64,000 bases of DNA from Pseudomonas alliivorans (GTDB lineage: Bacteria; Pseudomonadota; Gammaproteobacteria; Pseudomonadales; Pseudomonadaceae), in the NCBI RefSeq assembly GCF_017826695.1, contig NZ_JAFFZW010000006.1:186001-250000 (forward strand), given 5' to 3'. Below the pieces are notes generated by a model that ran no database searches, was not told the origin of the DNA, and saw nothing but the letters and a program-made list of their open reading frames with translations. How positions within the stretch are numbered: the stretch's first letter is position 1; each line of letters begins with the position of its first letter. A program made the translations under genes and the position numbers. Below, in pieces: positions 26,218-34,700 of the stretch.

Positions 26218-26248
26218 GAAAAACCCCGCCTACCGAAATAAGCGGGGT
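26218..26248 (-). terminator. Intrinsic terminator of piuA
   Basis: GCGGGGT pairs with ACCCCGC across 12 bases, 17 bases past the piuA stop. On the minus strand it is followed by five T residues. It separates piuA from piuB, so piuB probably has its own promoter or depends on read-through. Confidence 0.75.
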
Positions 26249-26265
26249 CTGCCTCGCACCGCTTC

Positions 26266-28518
26266 CTAGAAGTGGAAGTTGGCGCTCATCAAGGCGGTGC
26301 GACCGGCAGCGACGTGCGCGTAGTGCGTCTGGAACACTTGATCGAAGTAACGCTTGTCGGTCAGGTTCTGGACATTGAGCTGCAGGTCGACGTTTTTGGT
26401 CAAGGCGTACGTGGCCATTGCATCGTAACGCCAGTAAGACGGGACTTCGACCGAATTGGCTTCGTTACCGAAACGCGAATCGACGTACGTCGCGCCACCG
26501 CCAACGGTCAGCTTGGGCATCAATTGATACGTGGACCACAGGTTGAAGCTGTTGCGCGGTGTATTGGGCATGTGATTGCCCTTGTCCGCTGCCAGCGTGG
26601 TCTTGACCAGTTCGCTCTCCATATAGGTGTAACCGCCATACACTTTCCAGCGACTGGTCAGGTTACCCGCGTAGGTGAACTCCACACCCTGAACGCGCTG
26701 CTCGCCGTCGAGTACCTGAAAGGTGGTGTTGTCCGGGTCAGTGATCCGCGCGTTTGTTTTGTCGGTACGGAACAGGGCTGCGGTCAGCGACAGGTCGTCA
26801 CCGAAGAAGTCCCATTTGGTGCCCAGCTCGTAGTTGCGGTTCTTTTCCGGGTCGAGGTCGGCGTTGTTGGCCGCCAGTTCAAGGCCACCGTTGCCACTGG
26901 TCTCACCGGACGGGTTACTGGACGTGGACAGCGCAGCGTAAACGCTGCCGTTTGGAGCCGGTTTGTAGACGACACCCAACTGGTAGTTCCAGAGCTGGGT
27001 GGTCTTCTGGCGATCAAAGTTGGCCGCAGGCGTTGCGCCACGTGCCGTCGCAAAACCGCTGGAGCGCGTGTCGTAATGGTCGTAACGCAGGCCCATGTTC
27101 ACCGACCACTGCTCATTGAAAGTCAGGGTGTCGAACACATAGGCAGCGCTGGTCTTGGTGTCGGTATCGGTGTACGCCAGGCTGTCGGAAATCAGCCCGT
27201 TCCAGGCATCTTTCGGCGACGGGTCGGCAAGACTGGTGCAGTTACCGGACCTGAACAACGCCGCCGAGCAGGTGCTGGCAATCGCGCTGCCGTTGGCATT
27301 GGTGATCGTGTAGGGACGGTTATGAGTGTCCTGATAGGAGAACTCGACACCGGTCACAAGGCTGTGGCTGATGAAGCCGGTGTCGAACTTGCTGGTCAGG
27401 TCGGTCTGGTTGACGAAGCCGCTGGACGTCGAATTACGGCTTTTGGCCGAACGCGACACGCTGCCGTTGGCGACGTTGCCACGGCTGTCATCCGGGTTGG
27501 TGACCACGTAATCCAGCGTCGAGCGCGACATGCGGAAACTGTTGGAGAGCGTCATGCTGTCGTTCAGGTCGTGCTCGATGCGCACGGTGCCGCTGTCGTT
27601 GCTGCTCTTGCGGTAGTCGCGACCGGTCAGGCCGTAGAAATTGCTCTTGTCGACACTGGCCGGCTTATCGACGATGTACTTGCTGCGGCCCGGCGTGGAC
27701 GTCAGCGGGATGCCGTAGTCGGGCATGTCGTCGGTCTGAAGGTGGTAGTAATCCACTTTTATGCGGGTATCGGTACCCAGACCGAACGCAAACGAAGGAG
27801 CCACGCCCCAGCGGCTGGTCTCCACGTTGTCGCGCCCGGCGACATTGGCGTCATGCTTCATCAGGTTCAGGCGAAACGCCGAGGTGTCGGTCATCTGCTG
27901 GTTGACGTCCAGCGTGTAGCGCTGGGTCTGGTCGGAGCCAAAGGTATAACCGCCGTTGTAGGCGTTACCCAGATGAGCGCCCTTGGTAATCAGGTTCAGA
28001 CTGCCGCCGGTGGAGCCGGCCCCAGTGAACGCTGAGCCTGGGCCTTTACTGACCTCGACGGATTCGATGTTGAACATCTCGCGGGACTGGGCTGCCACAT
28101 CACGCATGCCGTCGATGAACACGTCACTTTCAGCGTTGAACCCCCGAATGATCGGCCGGTCGGCAGCGGGATTGCCGCCCTCGCCTGCGCCAAAGGTGAT
28201 GCCTGGCGTGGTACGCAATGCCTCGGTCAGAGTGGTCGCACCCGTGTCACTGATGACCTGGCGGGGGATGACGGTCACGCTTTTCGGCGTGTCGCGCAGC
28301 GGTGCGGTGTACTTCTTCGAGGCCGAATCTTCAGACCGGTAAGAAGTGTCGGCCTGCTCGCCGTTGATGTTCGTCGCTCCCAGCGACAAGGCCTTTTCGT
28401 CCGTATTTTCAGCGGCATGAGCCATGTGCGCAGCAGACATCGCCGCGATGGCAACCCCGACCGCAGAAGCAATCGAACGTTGCGAACCGGTGTGAAGCGA
28501 CAGTGTGTGACGTGACAT
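26266..28518 (-). CDS. piuA: TonB-dependent siderophore receptor PiuA (Fiu-like)
   Basis: The 750-residue outer-membrane receptor begins at the ATG at 28518, seven bases after GGAGG. A long signal peptide ends near HMAHA. A plug domain follows with the usual PKSVTVIPRQVI and PIIRGFNAESDVFIDGMRD, then the 22-strand barrel ending in an aromatic residue (ALMSANFHF). In P. aeruginosa PiuA takes up xenosiderophores and carries siderophore-antibiotic conjugates; Fiu in E. coli acts on catecholate-type iron complexes. The gene is divergent from piuC and shares a control region with Fur-box-like sequence. The ligand here is inferred from homology. Confidence 0.92.
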   Translation of the reverse strand: MSRHTLSLHTGSQRSIASAVGVAIAAMSAAHMAHAAENTDEKALSLGATNINGEQADTSYRSEDSASKKYTAPLRDTPKSVTVIPRQVISDTGATTLTEALRTTPGITFGAGEGGNPAADRPIIRGFNAESDVFIDGMRDVAAQSREMFNIESVEVSKGPGSAFTGAGSTGGSLNLITKGAHLGNAYNGGYTFGSDQTQRYTLDVNQQMTDTSAFRLNLMKHDANVAGRDNVETSRWGVAPSFAFGLGTDTRIKVDYYHLQTDDMPDYGIPLTSTPGRSKYIVDKPASVDKSNFYGLTGRDYRKSSNDSGTVRIEHDLNDSMTLSNSFRMSRSTLDYVVTNPDDSRGNVANGSVSRSAKSRNSTSSGFVNQTDLTSKFDTGFISHSLVTGVEFSYQDTHNRPYTITNANGSAIASTCSAALFRSGNCTSLADPSPKDAWNGLISDSLAYTDTDTKTSAAYVFDTLTFNEQWSVNMGLRYDHYDTRSSGFATARGATPAANFDRQKTTQLWNYQLGVVYKPAPNGSVYAALSTSSNPSGETSGNGGLELAANNADLDPEKNRNYELGTKWDFFGDDLSLTAALFRTDKTNARITDPDNTTFQVLDGEQRVQGVEFTYAGNLTSRWKVYGGYTYMESELVKTTLAADKGNHMPNTPRNSFNLWSTYQLMPKLTVGGGATYVDSRFGNEANSVEVPSYWRYDAMATYALTKNVDLQLNVQNLTDKRYFDQVFQTHYAHVAAGRTALMSANFHF

Positions 28519-28577
28519 TGTAAATCCTCCCCCAAGGCAGTCGAGGCGGCGGAATATAGTGCAAACACGTATCGGTA

Positions 28578-28596
28578 GCAATTGAGATACATTAAC
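28578..28596. promoter_or_regulatory. Weak Fur-box-like sequence near piuA
   Basis: About 12 of 19 positions agree with the GATAATGATAATCATTATC consensus by eye. It lies 60 bases upstream of piuA. The match is marginal. Confidence 0.25.
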
Positions 28597-28682
28597 ATTT
28601 ACGAAAATATATTATTCCTGCACATCCTGTTCACAAAACTTTCACGGAAGATTCGATTCAGCCTAAAACAAGCATGTACAGC

Positions 28683-28701
28683 GACAATGGGAATCACTAC
28701 C
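28683..28701. promoter_or_regulatory. Fur-box-like site upstream of piuC
   Basis: GACAATGGGAATCACTACC agrees with the 19-bp Fur consensus at 14 positions by my count. It ends 31 bases before the piuC start in the piuA-piuC divergent region. Iron control of both genes is known in P. aeruginosa; here it is inferred. Confidence 0.55.
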
Positions 28702-28732
28702 ATTCGCAATCTTTTACCCTTTCGGTGTTCTG

Positions 28733-29413
28733 ATGCTTCTTCATATCCCTGATGTCTTTGATCGCGATGAAGTCGCCCGCATCCGTGAAGCACTGGCGCA
28801 GACCGATTGGGCGGATGGAAAGATCACTGCTGGATTCCAGTCGGCCAAGGCCAAGCACAACCTGCAGTTGCCTGAAGCGCATCCGCTGGCCCGGGAAATC
28901 GGTGCAGCCTTGCTGGAACGGTTGTGGAGCAACCCGCTGTTCATGTCTGCGGCCCTGCCTCACAGGATTTTTCCGCCGCTGTTCAACTGCTACCGGGAAG
29001 GCGGCAACTTCGATTTCCACATCGACAATGCGGTACGTCAGCCGCCTGGCGGAGCCGAGCGTATACGCACCGATATTTCGTCCACGCTGTTTTTCAGTGA
29101 TCCTGACGATTACGACGGCGGCGAGCTCGAGATCCAGGACACCTTCGGCACCCGGCAGATCAAACTGCCCGCCGGCGACCTGCTGATCTACCCGGCCACC
29201 AGCCTGCACAAGGTCAACGCCGTGACGCGCGGAGCACGTTACGCCTCCTTCTTCTGGACCCAGAGCCTGGTACGCGAGGACAGTCAGCGTGCCCTGCTTT
29301 TCGAGATGGATACCGCCATCCAGCAGCTCACCCTGGAGGTGCCCGATCACCCATCGCTGATCCAGTTGACCGGCACCTATCACAACCTGCTGCGCCGCTG
29401 GGTCGAGGTCTGA
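28733..29413 (+). CDS. piuC: PKHD-type Fe(II)/2-oxoglutarate hydroxylase PiuC
   Basis: The 226-residue protein is a PKHD-type dioxygenase (PiuC/YbiX family). It carries the iron ligands H96 and D98 in FDFHIDN and H159 in SLHKV, and R169 placed to bind 2-oxoglutarate. Family members are consistently linked to TonB receptor genes, as here, and are thought to modify an iron-uptake component. The substrate is not established. It is divergent from piuA and followed after two bases by the Sel1 gene, so those two form an operon. Confidence 0.92.
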   Translation: MLLHIPDVFDRDEVARIREALAQTDWADGKITAGFQSAKAKHNLQLPEAHPLAREIGAALLERLWSNPLFMSAALPHRIFPPLFNCYREGGNFDFHIDNAVRQPPGGAERIRTDISSTLFFSDPDDYDGGELEIQDTFGTRQIKLPAGDLLIYPATSLHKVNAVTRGARYASFFWTQSLVREDSQRALLFEMDTAIQQLTLEVPDHPSLIQLTGTYHNLLRRWVEV

Positions 29414-29415
29414 AC

Positions 29416-30213
29416 ATGAGCTGGAATCTTGCCCGCAAGGAACTGCTGGACATCGACGACCTGCAGGCAATGCTTGAAGAAAGCCCGGCGCAGGCAGCCA
29501 AGGCGATTCTCGCTGCCGCCAGCCAGGGCAACGTCGAGGCGCATGCGCTGTTGGGCCAGATCCTACTCGACGGCAGAGGTATTCAGCGCGATCAAGCGCT
29601 GGCCATGACCTGGTTCAGGATCGCTGCCACTCAGGGCCACTCGATGGCCCGCAACATGCTGGGTCGCTGCTTCGAGCACGGTTGGGGCTGCGCAACCGAT
29701 CCGATGCAGGCAGCGCTGCATTACCGGCTGGCTGCCGAACAGGGACTGGGTTGGGGGCTCTACAATCTGGGCAACCTGCTGGCAACAGGGCGCGGCGTTG
29801 AACAGGATCACCGGCAGGCCGTGGACTGTTATCGCAAGGCCGCAGACCAGGGACACGCCAAATCAATGAACCTGTTGGGGCGTTATCTGGAGGAGGGAGT
29901 GACGGGACAACGTGATGTATCAGCAGCGCACGAATGCTACAGGCGCTCGGCCGAAGGCGGGGATTTTCGCGGGCAGTTCAGTCATGCAACCGTGCTGGCA
30001 GAACAGGGACACATCGAACAGGCGCTGGGCTGGCTGAAGAAGGCGTTGACGGAAGGGAATCTGAATTTCCTGAGAGTGGGACGCAAGGTGCTGCTGGATG
30101 CGGTGCATCCGGACATTCGACGCATGTCCGCTGATTACTTTAAGCGCGCAGCCGCCATCGGTGACGAATCGGACCGCATGGCGTTGCGTGAATTCTCTGC
30201 ACGGCCTGCCTGA
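29416..30213 (+). CDS. Sel1-like repeat protein of the piu locus
   Basis: This 265-residue protein is built mainly from Sel1-like repeats (helical pairs of about 36 residues) from residue 40 to 200. Examples are ALLGQILLDGRGIQRDQALA, LGRCFEHGWGCATDPMQAAL and LGRYLEEGVTGQRDVSAAHE. Such repeats are protein-binding scaffolds. No signal peptide is seen, so it is probably cytoplasmic. It starts two bases after the piuC stop and must be co-translated. The same pair occurs in P. aeruginosa (PA4515-PA4516). It may bring PiuC to its target, but this is a guess from linkage. Confidence 0.8.
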   Translation: MSWNLARKELLDIDDLQAMLEESPAQAAKAILAAASQGNVEAHALLGQILLDGRGIQRDQALAMTWFRIAATQGHSMARNMLGRCFEHGWGCATDPMQAALHYRLAAEQGLGWGLYNLGNLLATGRGVEQDHRQAVDCYRKAADQGHAKSMNLLGRYLEEGVTGQRDVSAAHECYRRSAEGGDFRGQFSHATVLAEQGHIEQALGWLKKALTEGNLNFLRVGRKVLLDAVHPDIRRMSADYFKRAAAIGDESDRMALREFSARPA

Positions 30214-30251
30214 AGCGCGAAGCACCTCAGGCAGGCCAATCGGCAAAGTGC

Positions 30252-31415
30252 TTACAGGTAGAAGGCCTTCAATGGCGGAAAGCCGTTGAATTCCACTGCG
30301 CTGTAGCTGGTGGTGTACGCACCGGTCGACAACCAGTACATGCGGTCACCGATCGCCAGGTTCAGCGGCAGGCCGTACTTGTAGTTCTCATACATGATGT
30401 CGGCGCTGTCGCAGGTCGGACCGGCAATGACCACTTCTTCCATCTCGCCCTTTTTCTCGGTCCAGATCGGAAACTTGATGGCTTCGTCCATGGTTTCGAT
30501 CAGGCCGGAGAACTTGCCCACATCGGTATAGACCCAACGCTCGACGGCGGTACGCGACTTGCGCGCAACCAGTACCACTTCGCTGACCAGAATACCGGCG
30601 TTGGAGATCAGCGAACGGCCTGGCTCCAGGATGATTTCCGGCAGGTCGTCACCGAAGTCTTCCTTCAGGAAGCGGATGATTTCCTCGGCGTAGGTTTCCA
30701 GGCTGTTGGTACGGGTGATGTAGTTGGCCGGGAAGCCGCCACCCATGTTGATCAGCTTGAGCACGATGCCGTCTTCTTCTTTCAGACGCTCGAAGATCAC
30801 TTTGACCTTGGCAATCGCGGCGTCCCAGACGCTGATGTCGCGCTGCTGCGAACCCACGTGGAACGAGATGCCGTAAGGCACCAGACCCAGATCACGGGCC
30901 AGGATCAGCAGGTCCATGGCCATGTCGGTCTGGCAGCCGAATTTGCGCGACAGAGGCCAGTCAGCCGTGGTCGAGCCTTCGGTCAGGATGCGTACATAGA
31001 CTTTCGAGCCCGGCGCAGCCTTGGCGATGTTGCGCAGGTCGGCTTCGGAGTCGGTGGCGAACAGGCGCACGCCCTTCTCATAGAAGTAGCGAATGTCCTT
31101 GGATTTCTTGATGGTGTTGCCGTAGCTCATGCGGTCCGGGGTCACGCCGCAACTCATGACCTTGTCCAGCTCGTAGATCGACGCGATATCGAAGCTCGAA
31201 CCCTTGTTCCTCAGCAGCTCGATGATTTCGACTGCCGGGTTGGCCTTGACAGCGTAGTAGACCTTGGCAAATTCGAAACCTGCGCGCAGGTCGTCATAGG
31301 CCTTGCTGATGATGTCGGTATCAATGACCACGAAAGGTGTTTCTTGCTTGTCAGCGAACGACTTCATTTTCTTGAAGGTTTCGGCTGAGTAGTAGTCTTC
31401 GACATTGATCGTCAT
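30252..31415 (-). CDS. speC: Ornithine decarboxylase (type III fold, eukaryote-like)
   Basis: The 387-residue PLP enzyme makes putrescine from ornithine. K57 in YYAVKANP binds PLP, and GPTCDSAD near the C-terminus supplies the catalytic cysteine of the partner subunit. The alanine-racemase-like barrel precedes a beta-domain. I start at 31415 (MTINVEDYYS), after AGGAG. This gives the usual Pseudomonas SpeC length, although the frame stays open upstream to an ATG at 31604. The gene is convergent with the Sel1 gene and preceded by an unusual leader with a terminator-like hairpin at 31524-31558. Some members of this family also accept lysine. Confidence 0.92.
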   Translation of the reverse strand: MTINVEDYYSAETFKKMKSFADKQETPFVVIDTDIISKAYDDLRAGFEFAKVYYAVKANPAVEIIELLRNKGSSFDIASIYELDKVMSCGVTPDRMSYGNTIKKSKDIRYFYEKGVRLFATDSEADLRNIAKAAPGSKVYVRILTEGSTTADWPLSRKFGCQTDMAMDLLILARDLGLVPYGISFHVGSQQRDISVWDAAIAKVKVIFERLKEEDGIVLKLINMGGGFPANYITRTNSLETYAEEIIRFLKEDFGDDLPEIILEPGRSLISNAGILVSEVVLVARKSRTAVERWVYTDVGKFSGLIETMDEAIKFPIWTEKKGEMEEVVIAGPTCDSADIMYENYKYGLPLNLAIGDRMYWLSTGAYTTSYSAVEFNGFPPLKAFYL

Positions 31416-31523
31416 GCTGCTGGAACTCCTGTCTGGCAAACGGAATTGGTAAATGGGTGCAAATGAACGTCCTCCGTATCCCCACTTTGGTTCGCCTACT
31501 TCCCAAGGCATGTCGCCGAAAGC

Positions 31524-31558
31524 AAAAAGGCCACTGAAGGGCTTGCCTTCCTGGCCTT
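31524..31558 (-). terminator. Terminator-like hairpin inside the speC leader (putative attenuator)
   Basis: Reading the minus strand, AAGGCCA pairs with TGGCCTT and an inner GAAGG pairs with CCTTC, followed directly by a run of five T. It has the form of an intrinsic terminator but lies about 110 bases upstream of the speC start and downstream of the likely promoter. Read-through would thus be needed to express speC. Confidence 0.55.
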
Positions 31559-31615
31559 GCTGTCTCGTCGTCAGTACTTGAGCCGGATGGATCGTTTCCA
31601 GCATGGACGTTCGGC

Positions 31616-31644
31616 GCGAACTTTAGGGCGTGAAGGGGCTGAGA
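31616..31644 (-). promoter_or_regulatory. Probable speC promoter
   Basis: On the minus strand TTGATC and TAAAGT are separated by 17 bases, a fair sigma-70 pair. Transcription would begin near 31610, giving a leader of about 195 nt. Confidence 0.45.
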
Positions 31645-31883
31645 TCAACAAAAAATGTCGCGTTTTTACACGCGTTCGTCGCGGCCGCGGCGCTGGCCTC
31701 TTGTGTAACGGACCGATGTGACAGGCTGATGTTCCTGACCTGTGCAATATCGGGACAGGGGTCATACGTCCCGCGATTGCTTCGCTGTCAGTGGCTCAAG
31801 GCCAAAAACCACCGCCATTGACGGCCTGCATCAAGCGCCACTCGTTCAGGCGACCTCGGAAACACCTTAAACGTGAAATGCAA

Positions 31884-31917
31884 ACGGGGCGACTGGCACA
31901 CATGCCAGTCGCCCCGT
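31884..31917 (-). terminator. Terminator of the opuC operon
   Basis: A perfect 15-bp stem (ACGGGGCGACTGGCA with its inverse) around CACA begins 43 bases past the opuCA stop. On the minus strand TTTGCATTTC follows. Confidence 0.8.
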
Positions 31918-31959
31918 TGGATGACTCGAGCCCTGAACCCAACGCAGAGGGTTTCGCCG

Positions 31960-33129
31960 TCAGGCCTGCGCGTCGCTCAGTGCAATTTCAGCCGGCGACA
32001 CAATACTGGTCTTCATGCCGCGCGAACGACCCGAGCTCAGGTAAGCGGCAATCGATTCCTGAGTCACTTCACCCAGAAATACGTTTTCGGCATCCAGCAC
32101 CGGCAGCCACGAGCGGTTGAACTCATACATGCGCGACAGCAGGATACGCAAGTGCTCGTCGTACGCCGCTGTGCCGTTGAATTCGCGCAGGAACTGGACG
32201 CAGGTGCCCTGCTGGCGGTGCAGATCGCGACGGCGGACGTAGCCCATTGCCTTGTTTTCGCTGTCGGTCACGACGATATAGCGACGGTCGTTTTCGTCCA
32301 TGACGTCGAGCGCGTCGGCCACCGGGGTTTCCGGGCTGACCGATGGTGCGTTGTCCGCAGCGTCTTCGGCCTTGACCAGTAGCAGGCGCTTGAGGGTGCT
32401 GTCCTGACCGACGAAGCTGCTGACGAAATCGTCTGCGGGGTGCGCCAGCAAGGTGTCCGGGTGATCGATCTGCAGCAGCTTGCCGCCCCGGAAGATCGCG
32501 ATCTTGTCGCCCAGCTTGATCGCTTCGTCGATGTCGTGGCTGACCATGATCACGGTCTTGTTCAGTGCGCGTTGCATCTCGAAGAATTCGTTCTGGATCA
32601 TCTCGCGGTTGATTGGGTCGACCGCACCGAACGGTTCGTCCATCAGCAGCAACGGGGCATCGGCCGCCAGGGCGCGGATCACGCCGATACGCTGTTGCTG
32701 GCCGCCGGACAGTTCACGCGGATAACGATGCAGGTACTGCTTGGGCTCCAGCTTGATCATGCTCATCAGTTCACGGGCACGGTCGTGGCAACGTTGCTTG
32801 TCCCAGCCCAACAGCTTGGGCACGACCACGATGTTCTCTTCGATGGTCATGTTCGGGAACAGGCCGATCTGCTGGATCACGTAACCGATGTTGCGACGCA
32901 AGGTCACTTCATCCAGGTCCGTGGTGTCTTCACCGTTGATCAGCACCTTGCCGGAGGTCGGCATGATCAGGCGGTTGATCATTTTCAGCGTGGTGCTCTT
33001 GCCGCAGCCCGACGGGCCGAGGAAGACGCAGATCTCGCCTTCGTTGACGGTGAGGCTGACCGAGTCGACAGCCTTCACTTCTTTGCCGTTGCTCTGGAAA
33101 GTCTTGGAGAGGTTCTGGAGTTCGATCAT
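31960..33129 (-). CDS. opuCA: Osmoprotectant ABC transporter ATPase with CBS domains (OpuCA)
   Basis: The 389-residue ATPase has Walker A GPSGCGKST, signature LSGGQQQRIGVIRAL and Walker B LLLMDEPFGAVD. The C-terminal third (about 265-380) holds two CBS domains (TPVADALDVMDENDRRYIVV and LPVLDAENVFLGEVTQESIA), the osmosensing module of OpuA/OpuC-type ATPases. The ATG at 33129 overlaps the permease stop by four bases (ATGA). It powers uptake of choline, glycine betaine or carnitine. P. syringae OpuC is such a transporter, while the exact substrate here is inferred. It is the last gene of a four-gene operon. Confidence 0.9.
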   Translation of the reverse strand: MIELQNLSKTFQSNGKEVKAVDSVSLTVNEGEICVFLGPSGCGKSTTLKMINRLIMPTSGKVLINGEDTTDLDEVTLRRNIGYVIQQIGLFPNMTIEENIVVVPKLLGWDKQRCHDRARELMSMIKLEPKQYLHRYPRELSGGQQQRIGVIRALAADAPLLLMDEPFGAVDPINREMIQNEFFEMQRALNKTVIMVSHDIDEAIKLGDKIAIFRGGKLLQIDHPDTLLAHPADDFVSSFVGQDSTLKRLLLVKAEDAADNAPSVSPETPVADALDVMDENDRRYIVVTDSENKAMGYVRRRDLHRQQGTCVQFLREFNGTAAYDEHLRILLSRMYEFNRSWLPVLDAENVFLGEVTQESIAAYLSSGRSRGMKTSIVSPAEIALSDAQA

Positions 33130-33779
33130 TTCAGGAGTCCTTTTGGAGTCAGCGTGCGTTGCAGCCATTGCAGGAGAAGGTCGGCGATGATGGCCAGAAT
33201 GCTGACCAGTACGGCGCCGACGATCAGCATCGACATATCGCTGCGGCTGATTGAAGCGAGAATGAGTACACCCAGGCCACCGGCACCGATGGTCGCGGCG
33301 ATGGTCATGACACCGATATTCATCACCACGGCGGTGCGGACACCGGCGAGGATGACGGGCACGGCAATCGGCAGCTCGACCATGCGCAGGCGCTGGCCAA
33401 AGGTCATGCCGATGCCTTTGGCGGCTTCGCGAATACCCGGTTCAACGCCCGTCAGGGCCAGGTATGTATTGCGCATGATCGGCAACAGGGAATAGAGGAA
33501 AACGGCAGTGATGGCCGGCATCGGGCCAAGGCCCTGGCCGAACTTGGAGTAGAACGGCAGCAGCAGGCCGAACAGGGCAATCGACGGCACAGTCAGCAGC
33601 ACGGTCGCACTGGCTTGCAGGGGACCTGCCAACACCGGAAAGCGCGTCATCAGTACGCCCAGCGGCACACCGATGAAAATGGCCAGGGTCACCGCAATGC
33701 CGACCAGCGTGATGTGCTGCCAGGTCAGTTGCAGGACCTGAGCCCAGTCCAGATGGGAGAAGGCGCTCAAGAAACTCAT
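33126..33779 (-). CDS. opuCB: Osmoprotectant ABC transporter permease (OpuCB)
   Basis: This 217-residue inner-membrane permease has about five membrane segments. It carries the EAA coupling loop GVEPGIREAAKGIGMTFGQR near residue 130, typical of ProW/OpuC permeases without an attached binding domain. AAGGAG lies five bases before the ATG. The stop overlaps the ATPase gene, and a gap of 13 bases separates it from the binding-protein gene. It forms the pore together with the second permease of the operon. Confidence 0.9.
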   Translation of the reverse strand: MSFLSAFSHLDWAQVLQLTWQHITLVGIAVTLAIFIGVPLGVLMTRFPVLAGPLQASATVLLTVPSIALFGLLLPFYSKFGQGLGPMPAITAVFLYSLLPIMRNTYLALTGVEPGIREAAKGIGMTFGQRLRMVELPIAVPVILAGVRTAVVMNIGVMTIAATIGAGGLGVLILASISRSDMSMLIVGAVLVSILAIIADLLLQWLQRTLTPKGLLK

Positions 33780-33792
33780 ATCGTCTCCTTCC

Positions 33793-34686
33793 TTAATTCA
33801 GGGGATGCTGACGCAGGAAATCTGCGGCAACCGAGGATGGGCTTTCATGGCCGACGTCGACACGGGCGTTGAGGTCGATCATGGTCTGGTTGTCCAGAAG
33901 GTCAGCCAGCGGCTTGAGCAGCGTGGCGATCTCCGGATGCGCATCCAGGTACTCCTGACGGATCACCGGCGCAGCGGTGTAGTCCGGGAAATACCGCTTG
34001 TCGTCTTCCAGCACCTTGAGCTTGAACGCGTTCAGGCGACCGTCGGTGGTGTAGACCAAGCCGGCAAACACCTGGCTGTTACGCAGCGCGGTGTAGACCA
34101 GACCGGCGTCCATCTGCCGGGTGTTTTCACGACCGAGATTCATGTCGTAATGCTTGACCATGCCGATCAGACCGTCGGAACGGTTGGCGAACTCAGTGTC
34201 CAGCGCTACGACATGACCCTCTTTGGCTTCATCCCTGAGCACCTTGGTCAGGTCGCTCATGGTGTTGACCTGCGGGTACTTGTCCGCGACCTTCTGCGGC
34301 AGCGCCAGTGCGTAGGTGTTGTTGAATTTCGACGGCGAAAGCCAGACCAGGCCTTTCTTCGCATCGACTTCCTTCACCCGGGCATAGGTCTGCTCGCTGT
34401 CGAGCTTTTCATCGATGTGGTTATAAGCAACCAGCGAAACACCGGTGTATTCCCACAGCAGGTCCAACTGGCCGCTTTCCTGAGCGCTGCGCGCCAGGTT
34501 GCTGCCCAGACCGCCAGTGATCTGCACGTTGTAGTTCTTGGTGCGCAGGTATTGCGCTGTCAGCTCGGCCAGCAGCGTCTGCTCGGTGAACACGCGAGCG
34601 CCGACGCGCAGCAGCGGTTGTTCCGCCGCCTGGGCCAATGCCGGGAACAGCAGGGCAAAGCCTAAAAACAAACATAACTTCTTCAT
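33793..34686 (-). CDS. opuCC: Osmoprotectant ABC transporter substrate-binding protein (OpuCC)
   Basis: The 297-residue precursor has a signal peptide ending in ALAQA. The mature part is an OpuAC/QAT-type binding domain with VFTEQTLLAELTAQYL near the N-terminus and GGLGSNLARSAQESGQLDLL. It captures a quaternary amine in the periplasm. There is no lipobox cysteine, so it should be soluble. Family members bind choline or betaine through an aromatic box; tyrosines and tryptophans are present (LLWEYTG, LVWLSPSKF), but I cannot assign the pocket by eye. Confidence 0.9.
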   Translation of the reverse strand: MKKLCLFLGFALLFPALAQAAEQPLLRVGARVFTEQTLLAELTAQYLRTKNYNVQITGGLGSNLARSAQESGQLDLLWEYTGVSLVAYNHIDEKLDSEQTYARVKEVDAKKGLVWLSPSKFNNTYALALPQKVADKYPQVNTMSDLTKVLRDEAKEGHVVALDTEFANRSDGLIGMVKHYDMNLGRENTRQMDAGLVYTALRNSQVFAGLVYTTDGRLNAFKLKVLEDDKRYFPDYTAAPVIRQEYLDAHPEIATLLKPLADLLDNQTMIDLNARVDVGHESPSSVAADFLRQHPLN

Positions 34687-34700
34687 GGTATTTCCTTCGC

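Larger units (their letters stand above)
31416..31959. other. Long intergenic region with the speC leader
   Basis: These 544 bases hold a probable speC promoter (31616-31644), a leader of about 200 nt with a terminator-like hairpin, and the opuC operon terminator at 31884-31917. I find no separate gene between 31650 and 31880. Confidence 0.6.

Noticed and set aside
31416..31604. N-terminally extended SpeC starting at 31604
   Set aside because: The extension contains the terminator-like hairpin and has no similarity to decarboxylases; the start at 31415 has AGGAG and the normal family length. The open frame may still matter as a leader.
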